Source: RGIG995 sp045603745
Lineage (GTDB): Bacteria > Bacillota > Clostridia > Oscillospirales > UBA644
Length of the DNA: 31,153 nt
Assembly (NCBI GenBank): GCA_045603745.1
Contig: JAZUMQ010000023.1
Location: forward strand, 1-31,153
Reading direction: 5' to 3'
In this document: piece after piece, positions 14,877-22,570 of the stretch
Layout: the number at the start of each line of letters is the position of its first letter
Numbering within the stretch: the first letter of the stretch is position 1
Made by a program: the position numbers and the translations under genes
Notes under the pieces: model-generated
The model's input: only the letters and a program-made list of their open reading frames with translations
Told to the model about the DNA's origin: nothing
The model's database searches: none

Positions 14877-16136
14877 TTATTCTTCGGTTTCAAATTCGCC
14901 GTCGGACAATACGTTTTGTGCCGTTTCGGTGGGCAAGGTTTCCACGTCTCTCAATTTTCGACGAATGGCGCGGGTTCGGGTTCCTACCAGTTTTTCCAGG
15001 TCATTCCCCGCCCCTTCCAGACGCTTTTTCACGTTCTCCAATACCGATTCAAACGTTCCGAATTCGGTCTTGACGGCGGCGAGAATATTCCACACGTCGT
15101 TGGTTCTTTTTTCGATGGCAAGGGTACGGAATCCCATCTGCAAACTGTTCAGCAATGCCGCTAAGGTAGAGGGACCCGCCACGTTGATGGAGTAATCCCG
15201 CATCAAGGTTTCGGTCAGGTCGGTCATGCGTACCACTTCTGCGTACAACCCTTCCGTGGGCAAGAACAGAATCCCGAAATCGGTGGTGTGGGGCGGTTGA
15301 ATATATTTGTCGTGGATCTCTTTTGCGCTCATCTTTAAAAATGCAGAAAGGGCCTTGCGGGCGGTTTCCAGCAAGATTGGATCTCCGCTTTCGGCGGCGG
15401 CTTCCAATTGCTCGTATCGATCCATGGGAAATTTGGAGTCGATGGGAAGATAAACCACCGAGCCGTTTCCGTCTTTTCCCGGCAACCGAACGGCAAATTC
15501 CACCCGCTCCGCAGAGCCGGGAATGGTAGCGACGTTTTCGTCGTATTGATCAGGAGTTAAGATCTGTTCCAAGATTCGGGACAGTTGGATCTCACCGAAT
15601 ATTCCCCGGGTCTTGACGTTGGTCAATATCTTTTTCAGATCTCCTACTCCGTTTGCCAACCCCTGCATTTCGGTCAATCCTTTGGAGACCAACTCCAATC
15701 GTTCATTGACCAGTTTGAAAGATTCCGTAACCTTCTTTTCCAACGCCGTTTCCAGTTTTTCGTTAACGACCCCCTGCATTTCGTCTAATTTTTTCCGGTT
15801 TTCTTCCTGAATTGCTTGCAGACGTTTTTCGGTGGTGTCGTTCATTCGGTCAATGCGGTTGGAAAAGGTGTTCAGGGTTGCCTGCGTCTCTTGGGAAAAC
15901 TTCGTGATGGCGTTCATCTGGGCGGTGTTTCCGGCGTTTAACCCCGCGGACAGAGAAGCGGAAACTGTATTCTGCATGGAATCCATGCGGTCGTTCAATT
16001 CCTTGCGTTGACGTGCCAAATCGTCGGAAATGTCCTGTTTTTTTGTCCGGGACAACACCACCAAAGAGAGAATCAGTCCCACGATGGAACAGACGGCGGC
16101 AACGGCACACAATGCCGTGAGTAGAATCGTTTGCAT
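14877..16136 (-). CDS. rmuC: DNA recombination protein RmuC
   Basis: RmuC-family proteins carry a nuclease-like domain and are thought to limit rearrangements at inverted repeats. Residues about 3-27 form one membrane span (LLTALCAVAAVCSIVGLILSLVVL). Residues 35-150 are a charged coiled coil. The core domain follows with RGIFGEIQLSRILEQIL near residue 185, LPIDSKFPMDRYEQL near 228, and a final helix-rich block (FGTFESVLENVKKRLEGAG). 419 residues. AAGGAG precedes the ATG by about ten bases. It sits 14 bases after pcrA and 12 before the desulfurase gene, so it is a mid-operon gene. Identification is good; the molecular activity of the family is poorly known. Confidence 0.93.
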   Translation of the reverse strand: MQTILLTALCAVAAVCSIVGLILSLVVLSRTKKQDISDDLARQRKELNDRMDSMQNTVSASLSAGLNAGNTAQMNAITKFSQETQATLNTFSNRIDRMNDTTEKRLQAIQEENRKKLDEMQGVVNEKLETALEKKVTESFKLVNERLELVSKGLTEMQGLANGVGDLKKILTNVKTRGIFGEIQLSRILEQILTPDQYDENVATIPGSAERVEFAVRLPGKDGNGSVVYLPIDSKFPMDRYEQLEAAAESGDPILLETARKALSAFLKMSAKEIHDKYIQPPHTTDFGILFLPTEGLYAEVVRMTDLTETLMRDYSINVAGPSTLAALLNSLQMGFRTLAIEKRTNDVWNILAAVKTEFGTFESVLENVKKRLEGAGNDLEKLVGTRTRAIRRKLRDVETLPTETAQNVLSDGEFETEE

Positions 16137-16150
16137 GGATCACACACTCC

Positions 16151-18514
16151 TTACAGTATTTCTAATTTTACGTAATTGGTCATCAGTTTCTTTTCGCCCA
16201 CGCTGTCAAATGCCACGGTAAGCATACAGTCTGTTGCCATGGGGGTTACGGCGGTGACGGTGCCTTCCCCGAATACCTTATGACGAATCCGCATTCCTAC
16301 GGTGTAATGGACTTTTTGGGCAGATTCTTTTGGTTTTGAGGGAATGCTGGTGACGGTATTTTTGAAAATAGGACGATCCGCCAAGGTCCTGGTGGGACGT
16401 TTGAAGGTTTCTTGGGGAGGGGCAACCCGGGATTCGATGCAATCCCCGGGAATTTCTTTCAGAAACCGGGAAACGACGCAATCCTTCGCTCTGCCGAAAA
16501 TCAGACGGTTGCGGGTGGAAATGATATGCAATTCCCGTTTTGCCCGGGTAATTGCCACGTAACAAAGCCGACGTTCCTCTTCCACCCCGTCCGATTCTTC
16601 CAAAGAACGGGAAGAGGGGAAGATCTCTTCTTCAAATCCGGTGATAAATACCGTGTCGAATTCCAATCCCTTAGCGCAGTGCATGGTCATTAAAACCACC
16701 GTATCGTCTTCGGGATTGAGGGAATCAACGGCGCTGACCAAGGCGGTTTGTTCCAGATAATCTGCCAAGGTGTTCCGTCCTTCTTCGGCGGTATTGGAAA
16801 ATTCCGTGATGGCGTTCAATAATTCCGCTACGTTTTCAAATCGGCTCTGGGCTTCTGTCAGGTCAAAGGAATCATAAAGCCATTGTTTGTATTGAATTTT
16901 CGCTACGAGATATTTGAAAAGCTCCGGCAGAGGCATGGTGTCTACCGCATCTCTCAATTCTTCGATCATTTGGGCAAAGTTTTGCAATTTGACCGCAGCC
17001 CGTTGCAGTTCGGGGTACTTATCGGCGGTTTGCATGATCTCATAGGGTGAGATCCCTTTCTGATCGGAAAGGGCAAGAACACGATCAAAAGAAGTATCGC
17101 CGATGCCCCGTTTTGGCTCGTTGATGATTCGGGAAAGACGGATTCGATCTTTGGGATTGTGAATAAAATTCAGGTATGCCAAAAGATCCTGAACTTCCTT
17201 TCGTTTGTAGAACGCAAGCCCGCCGTAGACCCGATAGGGAATACCGTTGCCCCGCAATGCCGATTCGATGGCGTTACTCTGGGCGTGGGTGCGGTATAAT
17301 ACACAAAAATCCCGATAGTTCAAGGACTTGTCCGTTCCTTTTCCCGCAAGAATGGAACGCGCTACGTAAGCCCCTTCTTCGTTCTGATTGTTCAGTTCCC
17401 GATAATGGATTTTATTCCCTTGTCCCTTATCCGACCACAACGTTTTGCCCTTTCGGTTTTTGTTGTGTGCGATGACTTCGTTTGCGGCGGTGAGGATCGT
17501 GTTGGTGGAACGGTAATTTTGTTCCAGACGAATGACTTTTGCATCTTGGAATTGATTCTCAAAGGCAAGAATATTCTCAATATCCGCTCCTGCAAAGCGG
17601 TAGATACTTTGGTCGTCGTCTCCCACTACGCAGATTTCACCGCCCTTTGCTAACAGGGTTACAAGGCGATACTGCAAAGGGTTGGTGTCTTGGTATTCGT
17701 CTACCAAAACGTATTTGAACCGACGGTTTACGGATCTTGCGGCGTCTTCATGTTCGGTCAACAATTTGACGGTGTTGAAGATCAGATCGTCAAAATCCAT
17801 GGCGTTGCTTTCCCGCAACGATGCCTGATATTGTTGGTAAATGTCGGGAAGCTTCGGGAAATTTTCGTCTTTGTATCCGGCGCGGAATTCTTCTGGAGTC
17901 TGATACTTTCCCTTGGCTTTGTTGATAATCGAACGGACCATTTTTGGTTGGTACCGTTCCGAAAGATCTTTTTCTTTCAAAATCCGTTCCACCAATTTGT
18001 TGGAATCGCCGTCGTCATAGATGGTGAAATCCCTTTCATATCCCAACCGATCGGCAAAGCGGCGCAGAATCCGTACACAGGTGGAATGGAAGGTCAGCGC
18101 CCAAAGATCCCGGGCGTCTACGTTAAATTTTTTCTCCATGCGTTCCCGCATTTCGCCGGCGGCTTTGTTGGTAAACGTGATCGCGAGAAGATTGTAGGGA
18201 TCCATGGGATCTACCGCCAACAATTGGCGATACCGTTCTTCTTTTCGGCGATTCGGGTCGTTTAAAGCGCCCTTCAGATATTCCATATCGTCTCCGGTCA
18301 GGGTTTCGGGGACGGTGGTAGAAGTGTAGGCGCTTCCGTATTTGATCAAATAACCTAATTTGTTGACCAACACCGTGGTCTTTCCGCTTCCTGCTCCTGC
18401 CAAGATCAACAGGGGGCAATCGCAGGCGTAGACCGCCTCTCTTTGGGGCGGATTTAAGGTTTCGTATTCTCGATCGAGAAGGGTTTTGCGCAGAGCGAGA
18501 AATTCTTGTCTCAT
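16151..18514 (-). CDS. pcrA: ATP-dependent DNA helicase PcrA/UvrD
   Basis: A 3'-5' superfamily 1A helicase for nucleotide excision repair and removal of stalled complexes. From the ATG at 18514 it has 787 residues; AGGAGA lies just upstream. A 74-residue in-frame extension is rejected because it lacks family similarity and crosses the promoter region. Motifs seen: LAGAGSGKTT (Walker A, near 39-48), ITFTNKAAGEM, VDEYQDTN, GDDDQSIYRFAGA, EQNYRST, and VLMTMHCAKGLEF. The C-terminal 50 residues (VGMRIRHKVFGEGTVTAV) match the Tudor-like RNA-polymerase-binding domain. Between Walker A and ITFTNK there is an insertion of about 40 residues compared with Bacillus PcrA (TGDDMEYLKGAL region). First gene of the operon; the upstream region is AT-rich but shows no clean promoter. 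Confidence 0.95.
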   Translation of the reverse strand: MRQEFLALRKTLLDREYETLNPPQREAVYACDCPLLILAGAGSGKTTVLVNKLGYLIKYGSAYTSTTVPETLTGDDMEYLKGALNDPNRRKEERYRQLLAVDPMDPYNLLAITFTNKAAGEMRERMEKKFNVDARDLWALTFHSTCVRILRRFADRLGYERDFTIYDDGDSNKLVERILKEKDLSERYQPKMVRSIINKAKGKYQTPEEFRAGYKDENFPKLPDIYQQYQASLRESNAMDFDDLIFNTVKLLTEHEDAARSVNRRFKYVLVDEYQDTNPLQYRLVTLLAKGGEICVVGDDDQSIYRFAGADIENILAFENQFQDAKVIRLEQNYRSTNTILTAANEVIAHNKNRKGKTLWSDKGQGNKIHYRELNNQNEEGAYVARSILAGKGTDKSLNYRDFCVLYRTHAQSNAIESALRGNGIPYRVYGGLAFYKRKEVQDLLAYLNFIHNPKDRIRLSRIINEPKRGIGDTSFDRVLALSDQKGISPYEIMQTADKYPELQRAAVKLQNFAQMIEELRDAVDTMPLPELFKYLVAKIQYKQWLYDSFDLTEAQSRFENVAELLNAITEFSNTAEEGRNTLADYLEQTALVSAVDSLNPEDDTVVLMTMHCAKGLEFDTVFITGFEEEIFPSSRSLEESDGVEEERRLCYVAITRAKRELHIISTRNRLIFGRAKDCVVSRFLKEIPGDCIESRVAPPQETFKRPTRTLADRPIFKNTVTSIPSKPKESAQKVHYTVGMRIRHKVFGEGTVTAVTPMATDCMLTVAFDSVGEKKLMTNYVKLEIL

Positions 18515-18677
18515 GGGGTCTCCTTTTGCCAAGTTTACATAATATACGCTTTTATTATAATATAATACAAGCACAAAAGCATTGCGGAATTGAAACATAA
18601 ATTTGAAACTTTTTGGGATAATTGCGGTTTTGATGGGAAATACTGAAAACAAAAACCATCGAAAGGACGTTTCTTTC

Positions 18678-19586
18678 ATGAAAAAATATAAAAGATTTTG
18701 GATTATATTGTCCTCTGTGTTGCTGACCGCCGTCATTCTTACCGGGATTGCCCTTTGGGTAATGCCTCCGGCGGCACAGGAGACCCTGTCTCAGTTCGGC
18801 TCTACCGGAACGGAAGTCCGGCAGATTCAGACGGCGTTGAAGCGGCAAGGATATTATACCGGTTCCGTGGACGGGATCTTCGGTTCCGCCACCCAATCGG
18901 CAGTGCGAAAGTTTCAGGCGGCAAAGGGATTGACCGTTGACGGCATTTGCGGAAGCGCCACCTTGAGCGCGCTGGGAATCGGAGGTTCTTCCACCACTTT
19001 GCGGCGAGGCTCTACCGGAAGCGGAGTTCGTCAAGTGCAACAAAAGTTACTGAATTGGGGCTATTATTCCGGTTCGGTGGACGGGGTCTACGGCTCGGCA
19101 ACGGAAGGTGCCGTGCGGAAATTTCAGCGAAATAACGGCCTTACCGCCGATGGTATCTGCGGAGTTCAAACCTTGTCTGCCATGGGACTTTCCTCTTTGG
19201 CAAGTTCTTCCCATGCCTCCTCGTCCAACAACGGAAACGTTTATCTTTTGGCTCGGATTATTTCCGCCGAAGCCCGGGGCGAATCCTATCGGGGACAGGT
19301 TGCCGTGGGGGCAGTGGTTATGAATCGTGTCCGGTCTTCCAAGTTCCCAAATACCTTGGCAGGAGTTATTTATCAAAAGGGTGCCTTTACCGCCATTGAC
19401 GACGGTCAGTTTAACGAGCCCATCGCCGATTCCGCTTATCGCGCCGCCCGGGAAGTGTTGGCCGGGGCAGACCCCACCGGCGGTTGTTTGTACTATTATA
19501 ATCCTGCTACAGCAACCTCCAGTTGGATCTATTCTCTGCCGGTAAAAATGACCATCGGAAAACATCGGTTTTCCATGGGGAAGTGA
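18678..19586 (+). CDS. sleB: spore cortex-lytic enzyme SleB-like cell wall hydrolase
   Basis: Hydrolyses cortex peptidoglycan, probably as a lytic transglycosylase, during spore germination. Starting at the ATG 18678 (GAAAGGA 11 bases upstream) it has 302 residues: a membrane anchor or uncleaved signal at about 8-28, two tandem peptidoglycan-binding repeats (about 41-102 and 105-168, each with VRQ, GYY, GSVDG, AVRKFQ and DGICG), a Ser-rich linker, and the hydrolase_2 domain from about 185, with ARIISAEARGESYRGQVAVG, GAVVMNRV and CLYYYNPATATSSWI. SleB usually has one such repeat and a ypeB gene beside it; neither holds here. An earlier in-frame TTG (18603) is rejected for lack of a ribosome site. 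A general SleB/CwlJ-like wall hydrolase is the alternative. Confidence 0.9.
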   Translation: MKKYKRFWIILSSVLLTAVILTGIALWVMPPAAQETLSQFGSTGTEVRQIQTALKRQGYYTGSVDGIFGSATQSAVRKFQAAKGLTVDGICGSATLSALGIGGSSTTLRRGSTGSGVRQVQQKLLNWGYYSGSVDGVYGSATEGAVRKFQRNNGLTADGICGVQTLSAMGLSSLASSSHASSSNNGNVYLLARIISAEARGESYRGQVAVGAVVMNRVRSSKFPNTLAGVIYQKGAFTAIDDGQFNEPIADSAYRAAREVLAGADPTGGCLYYYNPATATSSWIYSLPVKMTIGKHRFSMGK

Positions 19587-19721
19587 GTTAAATGCAGAAT
19601 GTAAGATGCAAAATAATATCTCCACTCTCCCTCTTAACCTTTCATTCTTTCGTATTTTGAATATCTTTCTTTTCCGTTGCATACAGTGAAACAGAAAAGA
19701 ACGGAAAGGAAAGTGTTCGGA

Positions 19722-20684
19722 ATGGACAAAGAACAATTTTTACCGGAAGGAACCGTTGGGAAAACGGAACATTCTTTGGCTACGTTGGAAAAAGCTCGGG
19801 CATCAGGGCAGATTTTGGAAGCGAAAGCCATTCTCTGCGACAGCAGTCATAATTTGGTGGTGGATCTGGGAGATTTGCGGGGTGTAATCCCCCGAGGAGA
19901 AGCCGCGTTGGGAATCCGGGAAGGAACGGTAAAAGATATTGCCATTCTTTCCCGGGTCAATAAACCGGTGTGTTTCAAGGTCACCGATCTGTTGCGTCGG
20001 GATCAGGTCTCCCGGTGTTGCGATGCGCCGGAAGCCTTCCGTCCGGGAACCCTTTCCGATCCGGTGGCGTTGTTGTCCCGCCGGGCGGCGCAACAGCAGG
20101 TTCAGGAAGAATTGCTTTCTCGGGTACGCCCCGGAGATATTCTCGATGCCCGGATCACTCATATGGAATCCTTCGGTGCCTTTGCGGACATCGGTTGCGG
20201 AATCGTCGGTTTGATTTCCATTGAAAATATTTCCGTTTCCCGCATTGCCCACCCCCGGGATCGGTTTGTTCGGGATCAAGCGGTCAAGGTCATCGTCAAA
20301 GAGATCGACCGGGAGAAAAAGCGCTTTGTGTTATCCCATAAAGAACTGTTGGGTACGTGGGAGGAAAACGCTGCCCGATTCGACGTGGGGCAAACGGTTT
20401 GCGGAATCGTCCGATCGGTGGAAGAATACGGGATTTTCGTGGAATTAGCTCCCAACCTTGCCGGACTTGCGGAATGTAGGGAAGGAGTTCGCCCCGGTCA
20501 GCAAGCCACGGTCTATATCAAGAATATTATTCCGGAAAAAATGAAGGTAAAATTAAGCCTCATCGACGCTTTTGACGGAGAGCCGGAATCTGATTTGCAG
20601 TATTATATCACGGAACCCCATATGGATCGGTTCGTCTATTCTCCCGAAGGGGCTTTACGGCGAGTTGAGACAATCTTTACATAA
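19722..20684 (+). CDS. S1-domain RNA-binding protein
   Basis: A 320-residue cytoplasmic protein with three predicted S1 (OB-fold) RNA-binding domains: about 29-95 (degenerate; VVDLGDLRGVIPRGEA), 137-207 (GDILDARITHMESFGAFADIG, ending RFVLSHKELL) and 221-282 (GQTVCGIVRSVEEYGIFVELA). It resembles shortened ribosomal protein S1-like proteins of Clostridia, which are shorter than the six-domain S1 of Proteobacteria. GGAAAGGAAAG at 19703-19713 precedes the ATG at 19722; the earlier in-frame TTG at 19677 is not supported. It could act in translation initiation or RNA decay. No neighbour points to a pathway, and no clear promoter or terminator was found. Confidence 0.85.
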   Translation: MDKEQFLPEGTVGKTEHSLATLEKARASGQILEAKAILCDSSHNLVVDLGDLRGVIPRGEAALGIREGTVKDIAILSRVNKPVCFKVTDLLRRDQVSRCCDAPEAFRPGTLSDPVALLSRRAAQQQVQEELLSRVRPGDILDARITHMESFGAFADIGCGIVGLISIENISVSRIAHPRDRFVRDQAVKVIVKEIDREKKRFVLSHKELLGTWEENAARFDVGQTVCGIVRSVEEYGIFVELAPNLAGLAECREGVRPGQQATVYIKNIIPEKMKVKLSLIDAFDGEPESDLQYYITEPHMDRFVYSPEGALRRVETIFT

Positions 20685-20701
20685 ATGTTGCAGATTTTTT
20701 C

Positions 20702-20730
20702 TTGACATTCCGCATTTCTTATAGTATTAT
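20702..20730 (+). promoter_or_regulatory. promoter of the unknown membrane gene pair
   Basis: Perfect TTGACA (20702-20707), 17 bases, TATTAT (20725-20730). It lies 17 bases after the S1-protein stop codon. Confidence 0.75.
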
Positions 20731-20752
20731 AAATATAATAGTGGCTGATCTT

Positions 20753-20778
20753 CCCGTCTCCGGTTCTCCGGGGGCGGG
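20753..20778 (+). promoter_or_regulatory. GC-rich leader hairpin
   Basis: Positions 20753-20763 (CCCGTCTCCGG) pair with 20768-20778 (CCGGGGGCGGG) through eleven pairs, two of them G-U, around TTCT. It sits about 16 bases after the predicted transcription start and 25 bases before the start codon. Only four Ts follow (20787-20790), so it is a weak terminator at best; a regulatory or stabilising leader structure is possible. Confidence 0.5.
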
Positions 20779-20803
20779 TCAGGTCGTTTTATGTAGAGGA
20801 GGA

Positions 20804-21433
20804 ATGGTTCTGGATCGGGTGCTGAAACGCTACGTATTGATTGAATTCTTTTTGGGAATTGCCGTGATCCTTTTGGGTTTTCTGTTCGGCGGCTCGATGT
20901 TGTCGGCGCTGGGAGCTTGTATGATCGGCTTGGCAGCGCAATGTTCCGTTGATTCGGACAAGCATGTTTGGGTTTCTGTTACCTTGGGGTTGGTTTCCAT
21001 TCTTACTTTGGTGGGAAGCGGAATTCAGGCATTCTTTCACTTGACAAGCCTTTCCCGATATGGGGATTCTACCTCTTCTTTGACGGTGTTGCTCGTCCTT
21101 GCGGTGGTGATTCTTGTTCAAAATTTTTTGGCTCTGCCGGTAGAAGACCGTTCCGATTTGGAGGTCTTGCGTCGGGGAATCTCCCGGACGGTGGGATTTT
21201 CGGGGATCGGGTTTGTCGGGATCGTTTTGACCTATCTTTTGTCTTACGTTTTCTACGGCTCTGCCGTTTCCGCCCTTTTGGAAGGGAAGACGGTGCAGGA
21301 TTTTCACTATTTGGAAGGAGTTCTTGCTTTGGCGATGGTTTTGACTGCCGGCCGGGAAGTGCTCCGAGAATTTTTGGGAAAAAGACAGCCCAACGGGTCT
21401 ATGAGGGAGGAAATCCAAGATGAAACAACTTAA
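20804..21433 (+). CDS. membrane protein of unknown function
   Basis: I recognise no family. 209 residues with about six hydrophobic segments: two near the N-terminus (VLIEFFLGIAVILLGFLFGG and LSALGACMIGLAAQ), then VSVTLGLVSILTLVGSGI, LTVLLVLAVVILVQNFLAL, GFVGIVLTYLLSYVFYGSAV and LEGVLALAMVLTAG. The short C-terminal tail is charged and cytoplasmic-looking. The start is slightly uncertain: GAGGAGG (20796-20802) ends only one base before the ATG at 20804, which is unusually close, although the GAGG at 20796-20799 is better spaced. Earlier in-frame starts lie on or before the promoter. It overlaps the next gene by 14 bases, so the two are co-transcribed and probably act together in the membrane. 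Confidence 0.75.
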   Translation: MVLDRVLKRYVLIEFFLGIAVILLGFLFGGSMLSALGACMIGLAAQCSVDSDKHVWVSVTLGLVSILTLVGSGIQAFFHLTSLSRYGDSTSSLTVLLVLAVVILVQNFLALPVEDRSDLEVLRRGISRTVGFSGIGFVGIVLTYLLSYVFYGSAVSALLEGKTVQDFHYLEGVLALAMVLTAGREVLREFLGKRQPNGSMREEIQDETT

Positions 21434-22373
21434 TATCTGGAAAAACGTATTCAACCTATTTTTACGCTATATCATGATCTGTGTATTCATGTTTATGTGC
21501 GTCGTTCTGATTTCCTCCAACGCCACGCTTTTAGGACCGATCTTTGGGGTGTTTTACTTTGGTGCCCTGATCTATTACTTCTGGTTCACCATGCGCACGG
21601 AAGGGGAGTTGGACGTCAATCGGGTAAAGATCGGACAAATGCCTCGATTCCGCTTTAAAGGCGCGGTTTGTGCTCTGATTTTGGCGATTCCTTTGATGAT
21701 CATCAATATTGTCCCCAACTTCTTCCCGGATCCTACTCCGGCGGAGTATCAGGCGTATTTTACCGGAGACCCCACCCATCTTTCCGAAACCGACAAGTTC
21801 AACCAGTCCCTTCGGGAACTGTCCGGAAAGGAAGGATATATTTCGGAAATCACTTTTGACGAAAAAGGACAGATTCTCCACATTACTTATGAAACAACCA
21901 ATGGCTACACCGTTCTTTGCGACGGCAAGACCCAAGATCAGAATAAAATTTACGCCGTAACGTCAAAAGAGATGACCAACGAGGCGGGGGAGCCGATCAA
22001 GGTATATTACACGGACGAAAACCTTACCGATCCCCAAAAGGGTGCATTCGAGGAATGTAAAAACGCCGTGGACGACATCGCTTCCGTGATGGGCAGTTAT
22101 CCCCATTGGCAGCAGATCTTGTCTGTGGTCAAGGCGGTTTTGGTTGTGGCTCTCCAGTATTTCTGTATGATCTTTGCTGCAAGCAACCCGGTGTTGAATT
22201 CCGTGATCTACTGCATTTGTATGTTGGTTCTATGTATCGCCGCTCAAGTGGGATACGAAATGGGATACCGAAATATCGTATTGCTTCGGAAAAAGAAAAC
22301 GGCTACAGATTCCAAGGCGGGAGATACGGTGGTCATTCAACATGGAAACGGCAAATTCGGAGATGAGGAATAA
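21420..22373 (+). CDS. membrane protein of unknown function
   Basis: I recognise no family. 317 residues with about five membrane segments: three near the N-terminus (RYIMICVFMFMCVVLIS, LLGPIFGVFYFGALIYYFWF and AVCALILAIPLMIINIV) and two near the C-terminus (VVKAVLVVALQYFCMIF and VIYCICMLVLCIAAQ). Between them, residues about 97-225 form a hydrophilic, probably external domain with acidic and aromatic residues (FPDPTPAEYQAYFTGDPTHL at its start). The C-terminal tail is basic, then polar. GGGAGG lies upstream of the ATG, inside the preceding gene. The pair ends at a strong terminator. A sensor or transporter accessory role is possible, but nothing in the sequence proves it. Confidence 0.8.
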   Translation: MKQLNIWKNVFNLFLRYIMICVFMFMCVVLISSNATLLGPIFGVFYFGALIYYFWFTMRTEGELDVNRVKIGQMPRFRFKGAVCALILAIPLMIINIVPNFFPDPTPAEYQAYFTGDPTHLSETDKFNQSLRELSGKEGYISEITFDEKGQILHITYETTNGYTVLCDGKTQDQNKIYAVTSKEMTNEAGEPIKVYYTDENLTDPQKGAFEECKNAVDDIASVMGSYPHWQQILSVVKAVLVVALQYFCMIFAASNPVLNSVIYCICMLVLCIAAQVGYEMGYRNIVLLRKKKTATDSKAGDTVVIQHGNGKFGDEE

Positions 22374-22429
22374 AATTCCACTTCTTTCGGATTCTAAAAC
22401 CGAACCGGTTTAAAAACAAAATAATTTTT

Positions 22430-22471
22430 ACGACACCGATGGGGAAATATTCCTGCCGGTGTCGTGTTTTT
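22430..22471 (+). terminator. intrinsic terminator after the membrane gene pair
   Basis: ACGACACCG (22430-22438) pairs perfectly with CGGTGTCGT (22457-22465), with a 3-4 base GGGA/TTCC type inner pairing possible, followed by TTTTT at 22467-22471. Confidence 0.85.
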
Positions 22472-22570
22472 GTCGGTTTGAACAAAGAAAAAATTGCAAT
22501 ATGAAAAAAATGGTAGCTGCAAATTCTTTCCTTGTGGGTACAATAGACTCTGAAAGGAGGCTGATATGCC

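Noticed and set aside
18541..18590. Promoter of the pcrA operon on the minus strand
   Set aside because: Several TATAAT-like strings occur in AT-rich sequence, but none has an acceptable -35 at 16-18 bases.
18596..18623. Forespore-type promoter before sleB (CATAA and TGGGATAATT)
   Set aside because: The spacing between the two parts is only 13 bases, too short for SigF or SigG consensus.
18515..18736. N-terminal extension of pcrA
   Set aside because: Crosses an AT-rich upstream region, lacks helicase features, and the ATG at 18514 has AGGAGA directly before it.
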